NCBI GenBank assembly: GCA_016715195.1
Contig: JADKBB010000007.1
Coordinates: 65,707 to 129,706, forward strand
DNA from: Candidatus Villigracilis proximus
GTDB taxonomy: Bacteria > Chloroflexota > Anaerolineae > Anaerolineales > Villigracilaceae
Length of the DNA: 64,000 bases
Reading direction: 5' to 3'
Part shown: piece by piece, positions 7,829 to 16,445 of the stretch
Position numbering within the stretch: the first letter of the stretch is position 1
How the letters are laid out: every line of letters begins with the position of its first letter
Notes under the pieces: model-generated
What the model was told of the DNA's origin: nothing
Seen by the model: only the letters and a program-made list of their open reading frames with translations
The model's database searches: none
Translations under genes and position numbers: made by a program

Positions 7829-8557
7829 ATGCGATGGATATATATTTCCCCTCATTTGGATGATGCCGTACTTTCCGCTGGCGGCCTGATCTACGATCAA
7901 ATTCGCGCGGGCATGGATGTGGAAATCTGGAACTTTATGTGCGGCTTTCCCGCCACTGAAGAACTTTCTACTTTTGCACAGGTGATGCATTATCAGTGGG
8001 GCATTCCCGCCGCCGCAGATCTGATCACCGCCCGCCGTGCAGAAGATGCCAAAGCCGCAGGTATTGTCGGCGCGAAAACCGTCTACTTTGATTTTTTAGA
8101 CTGCATCTACCGGCGCGGTAAAAATGGTGACTGGCTTTACACATCAGGGGTGTTTGACCCTCCCTGTCAGGACGATGCGGATTTGCCCGCTCGAATAGCA
8201 GAATCCATTTCCGCCCGCATCACCCCGACCGATCAACTGGTCTGCCAACTGGCGCTTGGTTCACACGTTGACCATGTTCTCGTGCGCCGCGCCGTGGAAT
8301 TGCTCCAGCGTCCTGTTTTGTATGACGTGGATATTCCATACCTGTTCAATTCTCCTGCTGAATTGGCGCCAAAAACTGCCGGGATGAAAGCGAACACCCA
8401 CAGAATAACCGCAGCAGGTTTACAGTCCTGGCAGGATGCGGTGGCGGCATATGAATCCCAGATCAGCAGCCTGTTTGATAGTCCAGAGGATATGCGCGAG
8501 AAAATCCGTCAATATGGCTCTGAAAGTAGCGGCTTTCACTTATGGTCTTCTGCCTAG
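7829..8557 (+). CDS. PIG-L (LmbE-like) N-deacetylase family protein
   Basis: About 242 residues with the zinc motif SPHLDDAVLS at the N-terminus (His-x-Asp-Asp) and the second zinc histidine in the GSHVDHVLV stretch near residue 150, as in LmbE/PIG-L enzymes that deacetylate N-acetylglucosaminyl compounds. The open frame extends upstream to 7733, into the divergent PilZ gene; ATG 7829 was chosen because the domain begins three residues later, with ATG 7814 as the alternative. No clear ribosome site is present at either. The substrate is unknown; homologues act on GlcNAc-inositol, bacillithiol precursors or cell-surface glycans. Confidence 0.87.
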   Translation: MRWIYISPHLDDAVLSAGGLIYDQIRAGMDVEIWNFMCGFPATEELSTFAQVMHYQWGIPAAADLITARRAEDAKAAGIVGAKTVYFDFLDCIYRRGKNGDWLYTSGVFDPPCQDDADLPARIAESISARITPTDQLVCQLALGSHVDHVLVRRAVELLQRPVLYDVDIPYLFNSPAELAPKTAGMKANTHRITAAGLQSWQDAVAAYESQISSLFDSPEDMREKIRQYGSESSGFHLWSSA

Positions 8558-8620
8558 ACAAATAGTACAGTACTTTTGGGACTTGAAACTCGTTTTGAAT
8601 CATGATATAGTAACTTCGAT

Positions 8621-8648
8621 TTTCCGGAGGATACCACCGGAAACTTTT
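8621..8648 (+). terminator. Probable terminator of the PIG-L gene
   Basis: TTTCCGG (8621-8627) pairs with CCGGAAA (8637-8643), loop of 9 bases, followed by CTTTTT. Confidence 0.55.
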
Positions 8649-8655
8649 TAATCAC

Positions 8656-8680
8656 TTGCATCTCTGATCTGGAGATGCAA
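8656..8680 (+). promoter_or_regulatory. Hairpin in the greA 5' leader
   Basis: TTGCATCTC (8656-8664) pairs perfectly with GAGATGCAA (8672-8680), loop of 7. It has no T-run, so it is not a terminator; it lies 25 bases before greA and may influence its translation or mRNA stability. Confidence 0.4.
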
Positions 8681-8705
8681 AATTCTATATAGCAGGACAA
8701 TACTT

Positions 8706-9179
8706 ATGCCAACCAATTTCCTTACAAAAGAGGGTTTTCAGAAACTTCAAGAGGAACTTGATCATTTACGCACCGCCAAGAGACAGGAAGTTGCCGAGCG
8801 TTTGCACGAGGCAATGGAAGGCGGGGAACTGATCGAAAATGCAGAATACGAAGCTGCCAAGAATGAGCAGGCTTTTGTTGAAGGTCGTATTCAGGAACTG
8901 GATTTACTTCTCGCAACAGCCCAAATTATTGAAGAAAGCAACGGCAAAAGCAAGAAGCACGATGCGATTCAGGTCGGCTCCAAGGTGACCATTAAAGAAG
9001 GAAACTTTGAGGCTGAAACTTTCAGCATTGTCGGCGCCGCGGAAGCCAATCCGCGCGAGGGCAAGATCTCAAACGAATCCCCGATCGGGAAGGCTATTTT
9101 GGGTCATAAGTTGGGCGACGTGGTTAAGGTGGAAACCCCCGGCGGCACTTATAACGTTAAGATCATCAAAGTTAGTTAA
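8706..9179 (+). CDS. greA: Transcription elongation factor GreA
   Basis: 157 residues, the usual GreA length. The N-terminal half (about residues 1-75) is an antiparallel coiled coil starting with the FLTKEGFQKL signature and carrying the acidic tip (Glu-Asn-Ala-Glu-Tyr) that stimulates RNA cleavage by backtracked RNA polymerase. The C-terminal half is the FKBP-like domain with the SPIGKAILGHKLGD signature. It precedes lysS but is separated from it by a strong terminator, so the two are likely transcribed separately; greA-lysS neighbourhood is common in several phyla. Confidence 0.98.
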   Translation: MPTNFLTKEGFQKLQEELDHLRTAKRQEVAERLHEAMEGGELIENAEYEAAKNEQAFVEGRIQELDLLLATAQIIEESNGKSKKHDAIQVGSKVTIKEGNFEAETFSIVGAAEANPREGKISNESPIGKAILGHKLGDVVKVETPGGTYNVKIIKVS

Positions 9180-9200
9180 TCAATACAGGACGCGACCTTT

Positions 9201-9234
9201 AGCTCCGCGTGCCTATCGCTCGCGGAGCTTTTTA
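9201..9234 (+). terminator. greA terminator
   Basis: AGCTCCGCG (9201-9209) pairs perfectly with CGCGGAGCT (9221-9229) and is followed by TTTTTAT. Confidence 0.9.
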
Positions 9235-9245
9235 TATAAAGTAAG

Positions 9246-9278
9246 AGACCTTAAAGGTTTCCAAAACCTTTAAGGTCT
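9246..9278. repeat. 15-bp palindromic repeat between greA and lysS
   Basis: 9246-9260 is the exact reverse complement of 9264-9278 (loop CCA). No T-run follows. The motif (ACCTTAAAGGTTT and its complement) looks like a dispersed intergenic palindrome rather than a gene-specific terminator. Confidence 0.6.
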
Positions 9279-9305
9279 GATCAATAATTTACAAAAGGTT
9301 ATAAC

Positions 9306-10838
9306 ATGGCAGAATATTCATCCCTAGAAAAAATCCGTTTACAGAAAATCGAAGAACTCCGCGCTGAAGGGCTTGATCCATATCCCACGCGCGCCGAGCG
9401 GACTCATACCAGTGCGCAAGTCATTGCTGAGTATGAAGCAGCCGAGACAGGAGCCGCTCCCGAGACCACCCCTGAAGTAAAAGCTACGCTTGCGGGACGT
9501 ATCCGTGCCAGCCGCGCGATGGGCAAGGTCTCATTTGCTCATATTGAAGATATGGGCGGCAAGGTCCAATTATTCTTCCGCGCCAATGAGTTGGGCAAAG
9601 AGCGCGTGGATCTGTTTAATAAGATGTTTGATCTGGGCGATTTTATTCAAGCCTCGGGAGTCATGTTCCGCACCAAGACGGGCGAGATCACGCTTCATGT
9701 GCATGACTTCAAACTGCTCGCCAAATCTGTGACTCCTCTGCCCGCTGACAAGGACGTAACCCAGGAAGACGGGACAGTTATCCGCTATGCTGGGCTTGAG
9801 TCTCCTGAGCTTCGCGCGCGCCAGCGTTATGCTGATCTGGCGGTCAACCCGGATGTGCGCGAGAACTTCCGCAAACGCGCCGCGTTGATCAAAGCCTTGC
9901 GCTCCTTCCTTGATGACCATGATTTTCTCGAAGTGGAAACGCCGATCTTGCAGCCTCTATATGGCGGTGCGGCGGCTCGTCCTTTTGTGACACATCACAA
10001 CGAACTTGAACAGGATATGTATTTGCGTATTTCGTTTGAGTTGTATCTCAAGCGCTTGCTGGTCGGCAATATTGAACGCGTCTATGAGATCGGACGTGAC
10101 TTCCGCAACGAAGGTGTTTCCTTCAAGCACAACCCTGAATTCACACAACTTGAATTCTATTGGGCCTATGCTGATTATTTACAGGTCATGGAATTGACCG
10201 AGCAAATGGTGGCCTTCGTCGCTGAAAAAGTGACCGGCTCCACCACGGTCAAATTTGGCGAGCATGAGTTGGATTTCAAACCGCCCTGGAAACGTGTGGA
10301 AATGCGTCAGGGAATTCTTGAAACCAGCGGCATTGATATTGCCGAACATAAAACTGCCGATGAATTATTCAAAGCCATAGCCGCAAAACACGGCAATAAG
10401 ACTCCCGACCCCAAAGTTGCGCGCGGCAAGATGATCGACTTCCTGCTCGGTGAATTCCTTGAGCCGACCTTGATCCAACCGACCTTCCTTTATAACTATC
10501 CGCGGGATATTTCTCCGCTGGCGAAATCCATCCCCGGTGACCCTTTGACCGTGGAGCGCTTTGAAGGCTATGCCGCCGGCTTTGAGTTATGCAACGCATT
10601 CACCGAATTGAACGATCCGCTTGATCAGGAACAGCGCTTCGTTGACATGGCTGGCGATTATACAGATGAGGAAGAGGAAAAGCATCCGCTGGACGAAGAT
10701 TATCTGCGTGCCATGCGTTATGGCATGCCGCCCAACGGCGGATTTGGCATGGGCGTGGATCGTCTCGCCATGCTGCTTTTGAACAAGCATTCCATCCGTG
10801 AAGTGCTCTTGTTCCCTGCTTTACGCAAAGAAGAATAA
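9306..10838 (+). CDS. lysS: Lysyl-tRNA synthetase, class II
   Basis: 510 residues, typical for class II LysRS, which charges tRNA-Lys. An OB-fold anticodon-binding domain covers roughly residues 55-160. The catalytic domain has motif 2 (DFRNEGVSFKHNPEFTQLE, about 262-280) and motif 3 (GFGMGVDRLAMLL, near the C-terminus). The start has AAGG nine bases upstream. A strong terminator follows, so expression is independent of the downstream DUF3054 gene. Confidence 0.98.
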   Translation: MAEYSSLEKIRLQKIEELRAEGLDPYPTRAERTHTSAQVIAEYEAAETGAAPETTPEVKATLAGRIRASRAMGKVSFAHIEDMGGKVQLFFRANELGKERVDLFNKMFDLGDFIQASGVMFRTKTGEITLHVHDFKLLAKSVTPLPADKDVTQEDGTVIRYAGLESPELRARQRYADLAVNPDVRENFRKRAALIKALRSFLDDHDFLEVETPILQPLYGGAAARPFVTHHNELEQDMYLRISFELYLKRLLVGNIERVYEIGRDFRNEGVSFKHNPEFTQLEFYWAYADYLQVMELTEQMVAFVAEKVTGSTTVKFGEHELDFKPPWKRVEMRQGILETSGIDIAEHKTADELFKAIAAKHGNKTPDPKVARGKMIDFLLGEFLEPTLIQPTFLYNYPRDISPLAKSIPGDPLTVERFEGYAAGFELCNAFTELNDPLDQEQRFVDMAGDYTDEEEEKHPLDEDYLRAMRYGMPPNGGFGMGVDRLAMLLLNKHSIREVLLFPALRKEE

Positions 10839-10845
10839 ATTTTGT

Positions 10846-10875
10846 AAGGGACACAGCGGCGCTGTGTCCCTTTTT
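10846..10875 (+). terminator. lysS terminator
   Basis: A 12-bp perfect stem (10846-10857 with 10861-10872), loop GGC, followed by TTTTT partly shared with the stem end. Confidence 0.9.
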
Positions 10876-10884
10876 GGTGAAATA

Positions 10885-11268
10885 ATGAAAAACAATAAAA
10901 CCACTCTTGTCGTTGGCGATCTCATTGCCATTGCTCTCGTCACTGTCATCGGCTTTGCCACACATGGCGAAACCGGCATTTCCTTTCTCCCGCGCATGGC
11001 GGCTTCGTTCTTTCCGGTTTCGGTAAGTTGGTTTCTGCTGGCTCCCTGGTTTGGATTATTTGATGAGCAGATAACATCCAATTCAAAATTATTGTGGCGC
11101 ATTCCTTTGGCTATGCTTCTTTCTGCGCCGCTGGCTGTGATCCTGCGTGCCACTTTGTTGGGCGCGGCGGCTTTGCCTTTATTCACTCTGATTCTGGGTT
11201 TAACTTCTGCGTTTGGAATGTTGATCTGGCGCGCGCTTTACCTATTTTTACAAAAGAGAACTGCCTAA
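10885..11268 (+). CDS. DUF3054 membrane protein
   Basis: 127 residues with four predicted membrane helices, of the uncharacterised DUF3054 family. The ATG at 10885 sits only ten bases after the lysS terminator; an earlier in-frame ATG at 10798 would overlap lysS and is rejected. A weak GGTGA lies before the start. No function is known for the family. Confidence 0.82.
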   Translation: MKNNKTTLVVGDLIAIALVTVIGFATHGETGISFLPRMAASFFPVSVSWFLLAPWFGLFDEQITSNSKLLWRIPLAMLLSAPLAVILRATLLGAAALPLFTLILGLTSAFGMLIWRALYLFLQKRTA

Positions 11269-11296
11269 AATCTTTATTCTGTACTGAATTTGTGGG

Positions 11297-11309
11297 TACA
11301 ATAAAGCAA
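11297..11309 (+). promoter_or_regulatory. -10 box for a probably leaderless sigma-factor transcript
   Basis: TACAAT (11297-11302) ends six bases before the ATG at 11309, so transcription would start at or next to the start codon. No Shine-Dalgarno is present. Confidence 0.5.
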
Positions 11310-11917
11310 TGGACGAACCAGCCCTCATACAAACCGCACAACGCGGCGATCTAGATTCATTCAATACGCTGATCCTGCATTATCAGGATATGGTCTTTCA
11401 TACCGCGCTTCGTATTCTCGGTGACGAAGATCAAGCCGCCGACGCCGCGCAGGAAGCCTTCATCTCCGCCTTTCGCAGTATCAGCACCTTTCGCGGCGGA
11501 TCATTCAAAGCGTGGCTCATGCGTACTGTGACCAACGCCTGTTACGATGAACTGCGCCGTCAGAAGCGGCGTCCCACCACACCACTTGAACCGGATACAG
11601 AAGACGGCGAAGAGATGGATTCTCCGCGTTGGCTGGCTGATCCCAACATGACTCCTGCACAACAATCAGAAGCCGATGAACTTGAACATGCCATTCAGCA
11701 TTGTCTCGATGCGCTTCCTACTGAGTTCCGCACCGTGGTGGTTTTGGCCGATATTCAAGGCATGGATTACAGCGAAGTAGCAACTGCTTCACATGTTCCG
11801 CTCGGCACCATTAAGAGTCGGCTGGCGCGCGCGCGTTTGCGTCTGCGTGAATGTCTGCGCGGCTTTGAGGAACTTTTACCTTCATCTTTTCGTCTGGAAG
11901 AGGAAAGAACCTCATGA
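11309..11917 (+). CDS. ECF-type RNA polymerase sigma factor (sigma-70 family)
   Basis: 202 residues with region 2 (about 20-85, including the QEAFISAFRSISTFRG stretch) and region 4 (about 125-180, helix-turn-helix with PLGTIKSRLARARLRLRE). It directs RNA polymerase to a small regulon in response to an envelope or similar signal. Its stop codon overlaps the start of a membrane anti-sigma factor (ATGA, 11914-11917), the usual arrangement in which the pair is autoregulated. A TACAAT box abuts the start codon. Confidence 0.95.
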   Translation: MDEPALIQTAQRGDLDSFNTLILHYQDMVFHTALRILGDEDQAADAAQEAFISAFRSISTFRGGSFKAWLMRTVTNACYDELRRQKRRPTTPLEPDTEDGEEMDSPRWLADPNMTPAQQSEADELEHAIQHCLDALPTEFRTVVVLADIQGMDYSEVATASHVPLGTIKSRLARARLRLRECLRGFEELLPSSFRLEEERTS

Positions 11918-12600
11918 AAAATTTCCGCGATATCGAACAACTCTCTGCTTATTTAGACGGACAACTCAGCCCGTCAGAATCTGCGCGACTTGAATCCCGC
12001 ATCTCTTCCGACCCTGAGCTTGCCTCTGCTTTCAATGACATTCGCGCCGCCCGCGGCATTCTCCGCAAACTGCCGGCGCGCAAAGCGCCACGTAACTTCA
12101 CCTTGACCCGTCAAATGGTTGGGTTGAAGCCGCCGTTGCCGCGTTCCTATTCCTTCTTCCGCTTTTCCACTGCATTCGCAACTGTTCTTTTAACATTGAC
12201 CTTTGCCGCGAATACAGTTATGCCGCGTATCAGCTTTAATGCTGCTGCATCTGTTGCTCAAGAAGCATACAATTTAGGCAGCGGTGGAGGAGGGCCGGAA
12301 GTTGCATCTGAGGCGTTGGCAGCTGCAACCGAAGCGCCCGCCGCAACTGAAGCGCCTGCAATGGATATGGCTGCCATACCCACAGCAGAAGCTCTTCCCA
12401 CCTTCAGTGCGGATACCACTGCGCTCGAATTGCCAACTGCCAAAGAGCCGCTGCCTGAATCAGCACCGCAAGATCAAGCCCGGGTTAAGAGTGAAGCGGT
12501 GATTCCAGTCATCTGGCAGATCATTTTGCTGGCTCTGGGATTAGTCAGCGGGCTGATGATGTTCCTGTTGCGTCGTTCTGCAGCACAAAAATGGAAGTAA
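11914..12600 (+). CDS. Transmembrane anti-sigma factor
   Basis: 228 residues. Residues 1-55 form the cytoplasmic anti-sigma-like helical domain (LSAYLDGQLSPSE), without the HxxxCxxC zinc motif of ZAS proteins. One membrane helix lies near residues 83-100 and another near 197-217, with a long Ala/Glu/Pro/Thr-rich extracytoplasmic stretch between them containing ATEAP repeats like those in the lipoprotein at the left window edge. Translationally coupled to the ECF sigma factor gene, which it presumably sequesters. Confidence 0.85.
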   Translation: MKNFRDIEQLSAYLDGQLSPSESARLESRISSDPELASAFNDIRAARGILRKLPARKAPRNFTLTRQMVGLKPPLPRSYSFFRFSTAFATVLLTLTFAANTVMPRISFNAAASVAQEAYNLGSGGGGPEVASEALAAATEAPAATEAPAMDMAAIPTAEALPTFSADTTALELPTAKEPLPESAPQDQARVKSEAVIPVIWQIILLALGLVSGLMMFLLRRSAAQKWK

Positions 12601-12608
12601 GTTTTATC

Positions 12609-13097
12609 ATGGCTAAAGATATTCACATAAAATTTTGTCCGCGCTGTGCGAGTGAAGTGGTGCATGTTGATAAATTTGACAGGGTGCGCCCGGTCTGCCC
12701 GCAATGCGGCTGGATCTATTTTCAGGATCCAAAAGTTGCATCGGCGGTATTGATCGAACAGGATGGACGTGTTTTGTTGGTGCGCCGTGCGAATGAGCCT
12801 TTTCGCGGCCTATGGACTTTGCCCGCCGGTTTTGTGAATGGCGGTGAAGACCCGGCCGAAGCGGGTGCGCGTGAATGTTTGGAAGAAACGGGGCTGAGTG
12901 TGCGCGTAACACATGTGCTGGATGTGATCGCTGGCCGTGAGCATGAGCGCGGCGCGGATTTTATTATTGTCTATCATGCCGAGGTAATCAGCGGGGAGCT
13001 GGCTCCTGCCGATGATGCCGATGCCGTAGAATGGTTTGCGCGTGATGCACTGCCGCCTTTGGCTTTTAAAGCCACGCAAAAAATATTACTTGGTTAA
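12609..13097 (+). CDS. Zinc-ribbon NUDIX hydrolase
   Basis: About 162 residues. A four-Cys zinc ribbon (CPRC near residue 8 and CPQC near 30) is followed by a NUDIX domain with a complete box: G-x5-E-x7-R-E-C-x-E-E-x-G-L. This layout is shared with NudC-like NAD(H)/ADP-ribose pyrophosphatases, so a nucleotide diphosphate derivative is the probable substrate. The ATG at 12609 has GGAAG 11 bases upstream; ATG 12591, overlapping the anti-sigma stop codon, is the alternative. It is probably the last cistron of the sigma/anti-sigma transcript. Confidence 0.9.
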   Translation: MAKDIHIKFCPRCASEVVHVDKFDRVRPVCPQCGWIYFQDPKVASAVLIEQDGRVLLVRRANEPFRGLWTLPAGFVNGGEDPAEAGARECLEETGLSVRVTHVLDVIAGREHERGADFIIVYHAEVISGELAPADDADAVEWFARDALPPLAFKATQKILLG

Positions 13098-13134
13098 AAA
13101 AATACTTCGGGCAAATCGCCCGAAGTATTTTTTT
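13096..13134 (+). terminator. Strong terminator after the NUDIX gene, bidirectional
   Basis: A perfect 17-bp stem (13096-13112 with 13118-13134), loop AAATC, with A7 on the left arm and T7 on the right. Confidence 0.92.
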
Positions 13135-13138
13135 ACTC

Positions 13139-13238
13139 GACCTCTTGCATAAGGAAGACGCCGTAAATCAAAAAGTTGCCAAGACACTGCGTCACTAAGT
13201 TGTGTGCTGTGGTAAAAAATGACTTTTGCGAGAGGTCA
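13139..13238. repeat. MITE-like element with about 10-bp terminal inverted repeats
   Basis: GACCTCTTGC at the left end and GCGAGAGGTC at the right are inverted copies with one mismatch, spaced about 100 bases. The interior holds no ORF but contains a CCAAGACACTGCGTCACTAAG stretch related to the dispersed ACCACGAAG repeats elsewhere in the window. Confidence 0.5.
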
Positions 13239-13250
13239 ACTCTTTATTGA

Positions 13251-15392
13251 TTATTCATTTTGATAGGTGATGAATTCATAATTTTCCACAGTGTTGTTAT
13301 CAAAGTCTACTGTGTAGAAGCCGATGGCGTATTCACCATCTACGGGATAGCGGGCTTCAAACCAGAAGCCTTGTTCGCCGTAGGTGAATACGTCGCCACT
13401 GAGTGAGTAATCGTAGGTGGCTCCGCCGCTTTCGTCCAGATAATAGGATTGGACGTAATCGGTGAATTGATCACCGATCTGTGGAGTGACTGCCACGGCT
13501 GTTGAGATTCCATCTCCGTCGGGGTCTGGCAACGCGAAGACATTGAGCAGGTTGCCGTCAGGATCAAATACGAGTTTGGCATCATCGGGCGTGCCTCCGT
13601 TGGCATAGGTGTAGCGTCCATATACAGAGTAGGTGGATGTGCCTGCTGAATTCAAATATTCATCGGGTTCAAAGAGCGCAAAGGCTTCGTTCTGTCCATC
13701 TGTCAGGACAAATAAATTTGGTTCCCATTCATATTCAACCTGGATCGGACTGGGACCATAATTTGGTGAACTCACCCCGTTGATCGTGGTGGTTTCGGGT
13801 GCGAAATGATAGGATGTATCTGCGACCCAATAGGCATTTGAGTCAGGATTATAAAAATACAGGATGAAGTAGATGTAGGACGGGTTACCTGTGACCGTGG
13901 TGTTCAGGGTCAGGATCTCATCACCAGTGATGAAGTTATCTGAGAGTTGAATCGGGGCAATGGTTATTTCAGATGCGCCGGGAGCCACGATCTCGATCGT
14001 TTGATCTGGAACAAAGGCCTGCCCATCCTGCGGAACAAAAGTCTGCCCGGTATAGTGGAAGGCGAGATATTCATCCCATGATGATTGTTGCAGAAAGGCA
14101 TCTGCTGAGTTGGCATACAGGGAATTGTTATCGTATTCAGTGTATGTATAAATATCCGAGATGGGGAAGTGGAATGAAATGCCGGTGGAACCATCCATTC
14201 GATTGCCGTGTTTTTCAGCAATGACCGCGGAAGAAATGGCGGCCTGTAATTGTTGATTGGCTTGCTGGATGGAGGGGTCGTTTGTGGTGGCCATGATGTC
14301 GGAAAAATGTCCAAGATCAATAAATGGAGACGGGACATCTTCGCCAAAGAGACTGGTGTAACTGCGGGAGTATTCGCGTCCCTGCGCCACCCAGGATTGG
14401 TCAATAGCCGACAAGGTTGAAATAAGCTGGTTCATGGCATTAATGACATCGGGGACACGCGCGCTTTCGATGGCGCTTAATGTCGTCCCGGCCTCGATCT
14501 CTTCGATCTCAGAAGCAGACCTGCTCTGGGTCAGAATCGTATCTTCCACAATATAAGTGGAGATGATGGCTTGTGACATGCCGCGCCCATCCATGGCTGG
14601 GTTTTGCGCCAGTTGACTCATCCATGCCGCGTACGACCAGCCTGTGGCAGGAATGGTTTCTTCTGATGCGATCATAAAATTGGAGTAGGGATAAAGCGCA
14701 CCATACACTTCGATCATGCCCATCAAACAGGCATCGAAGCCGATCACTTCAAATTTTTGTCCGCCCATATTTTGCTGTACCTGTTGGATCGCTCCAACGA
14801 TCTGTGGAAGTGAAAGCGATGAGCCGGCTTGAATATCCGAAAAGCCGCCGTCCCAGCCTCCGCCATGATCCGACATGATCAATGCATATTTTTTTGCCGG
14901 ATAATTTCTAATGGACCAGCTGATAAAATCCACCAGGGTTTGCGGGTTGCCCATATCCGCTTCACCGATGCTTTCAATGACAGGGGAGGAGATATGAAAG
15001 AGATCTGCATGCTGGGTGATGAAAAATCTGGGGGTGTCTGTCCAGTCGCCGTCACCGTCAAAGTAGCCTTCGGCGCGGTCAAATTGGACAACAATATTCA
15101 TTTGGGCGTTCGATCCGACCATTTCCATTTCATTGATGTCAAACCAAAGGTCTTCCTCCAGAATATCATCGTCTGCGTCTGAATAAACGATGATCGTCCA
15201 CTCAGGCAGATTGGATGTGTCCGCCGGAACAAGCGGCTGTGATGAATCGATTGGGTTGGGGATCCCTGTTTCAGAGACAAGAGCATCTCCATAAAAATAA
15301 AGGATGCCGGCGGCACAGCATAAACATGTGATACAGAGTGCGATCCCTGCGATGACGGCAGGAATGCCGAATTTAGTACTTGTATTTCCCAT
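13251..15392 (-). CDS. Clostripain-like cysteine peptidase (C11 family), membrane-anchored
   Basis: 713 residues from the ATG at 15392, chosen because GGAGG lies 6 bases upstream; the frame continues to 15461 without a credible start. One hydrophobic segment near residues 12-36 anchors or exports the protein. The peptidase domain (about 65-430) shows the C11 His in SDHGGGWDGG and the catalytic Cys in GFDACLMGM. The C-terminal 280 residues are beta-rich with Asp/Tyr-rich repeats, probably a cell-surface or substrate-binding region. The family cleaves after basic residues; the target is unknown. Confidence 0.92.
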   Translation of the reverse strand: MGNTSTKFGIPAVIAGIALCITCLCCAAGILYFYGDALVSETGIPNPIDSSQPLVPADTSNLPEWTIIVYSDADDDILEEDLWFDINEMEMVGSNAQMNIVVQFDRAEGYFDGDGDWTDTPRFFITQHADLFHISSPVIESIGEADMGNPQTLVDFISWSIRNYPAKKYALIMSDHGGGWDGGFSDIQAGSSLSLPQIVGAIQQVQQNMGGQKFEVIGFDACLMGMIEVYGALYPYSNFMIASEETIPATGWSYAAWMSQLAQNPAMDGRGMSQAIISTYIVEDTILTQSRSASEIEEIEAGTTLSAIESARVPDVINAMNQLISTLSAIDQSWVAQGREYSRSYTSLFGEDVPSPFIDLGHFSDIMATTNDPSIQQANQQLQAAISSAVIAEKHGNRMDGSTGISFHFPISDIYTYTEYDNNSLYANSADAFLQQSSWDEYLAFHYTGQTFVPQDGQAFVPDQTIEIVAPGASEITIAPIQLSDNFITGDEILTLNTTVTGNPSYIYFILYFYNPDSNAYWVADTSYHFAPETTTINGVSSPNYGPSPIQVEYEWEPNLFVLTDGQNEAFALFEPDEYLNSAGTSTYSVYGRYTYANGGTPDDAKLVFDPDGNLLNVFALPDPDGDGISTAVAVTPQIGDQFTDYVQSYYLDESGGATYDYSLSGDVFTYGEQGFWFEARYPVDGEYAIGFYTVDFDNNTVENYEFITYQNE

Positions 15393-15697
15393 AATTACCT
15401 CCGTTGGCGTTTGGAATAAAATGGTGGATTTTAGTCTGCTTATAAAAATACTGACAGTCACTTTGAGATGAAGCGAAGGGAATTGTCAGCATAAGCATCT
15501 GCGATCCAAACAATAATCTGATTGCCCTGACATCATAGCACGGCAGAGCATGACGGTGCAAGAGAAGATGGATCATTAATATGCTCCTGCTTATTTAATG
15601 GTTTATACCCATGACCAAAGTACCTTTCGTTTTATTTCTTTTTAGTGTATCCTTGCGCCCAAAATTAGGTTTCAATGAGAAAAAAGGAGAATTGATA
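15393..15697. other. Intergenic region (305 bases) between divergent genes
   Basis: Holds the two ribosome binding sites (GGAGG for the C11 gene on the minus strand, AAAGGAG for the lipoprotein gene on the plus strand) and presumably both promoters, but no convincing -35/-10 pair, RNA gene or repeat was seen. Confidence 0.5.
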
Positions 15698-16354
15698 ATG
15701 AAATCACAGTACCGTATGTTGATTGCTTTTATAACTTTGTTATTGGCAGTAAGTCTGGCTTGTAATGGTGGTAATTCCACTCCGGTTGTGCCTACCAGCG
15801 CGCCCACCTCAACCAAATCGCCTGCCCAGCCCCAACCTCCCTCAAACAACCCGTCCAATCCGCCATCCGGCAATAATGGCAGTACAAATGCCAATAGTGG
15901 AAGTTCCGATCTGGTGACTTTTACAGATGAAAATGGTTTCCTCGAATTTGATCTGCCCGGAGACTGGTTCTATGAACAATATACCGAAGAAGACCTGTAT
16001 ATTGATATCTTCACCTCTCCCAATGAATCGGCCATCATTGAAAGTTTGGTTTTCGATAATAACGGCGGCGTTGTAAACAATGGCGGCGCAGCCCTTTATT
16101 TGTTGAATTATCGCTACAGCAATACCGGTAAAGAAGGCGATATCCGGGTTAGTAGCGACCAGCTTGAAGAAGATGGGTCCGAACGACTCGAATGGAAATC
16201 GAAGAGCGGAAATTATTCCGGCGTTTCATGGTTTGAGCTTCGCGGAAATAATAAATCCATCTTCCTGATGTACACCATGTACTGGTCAGACGATATTGAC
16301 GATGCGACATTCTCTGTGTTGCAGCAGGCGGTTGACAGTTACCGTGTTCCGTAA
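15698..16354 (+). CDS. Lipoprotein of unknown function
   Basis: 218 residues. A signal peptide ends in a lipobox with Cys near residue 18 (AVSLAC), followed by a Pro/Ser/Asn linker of about 45 residues and a compact beta-rich domain (about 65-218) whose hydrophobic pattern resembles PsbP-like or surface lipoproteins. ATG 15698 has AAAGGAG nine bases upstream. Monocistronic, ended by a terminator at 16383-16418. I do not recognise a specific function. Confidence 0.85.
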   Translation: MKSQYRMLIAFITLLLAVSLACNGGNSTPVVPTSAPTSTKSPAQPQPPSNNPSNPPSGNNGSTNANSGSSDLVTFTDENGFLEFDLPGDWFYEQYTEEDLYIDIFTSPNESAIIESLVFDNNGGVVNNGGAALYLLNYRYSNTGKEGDIRVSSDQLEEDGSERLEWKSKSGNYSGVSWFELRGNNKSIFLMYTMYWSDDIDDATFSVLQQAVDSYRVP

Positions 16355-16382
16355 GACTTAAACGTATTAAGAAAAATATCAG

Positions 16383-16418
16383 AACAGACCGGGTTTTATG
16401 ATCCGGTCTGTTTTTTTT
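16383..16418 (+). terminator. Terminator of the lipoprotein gene
   Basis: AACAGACCGG (16383-16392) pairs with CCGGTCTGTT (16403-16412), followed by a run of eight T. Confidence 0.92.
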
Positions 16419-16430
16419 ATCATAAAAAAT

Positions 16431-16445
16431 GCTACAATCACTTTA
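16431..16445 (+). promoter_or_regulatory. Extended -10 box for a probably leaderless MEMO1-like transcript
   Basis: TGC-TACAAT with TACAAT at 16433-16438 ends six bases before the ATG at 16445; no Shine-Dalgarno. Confidence 0.5.
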
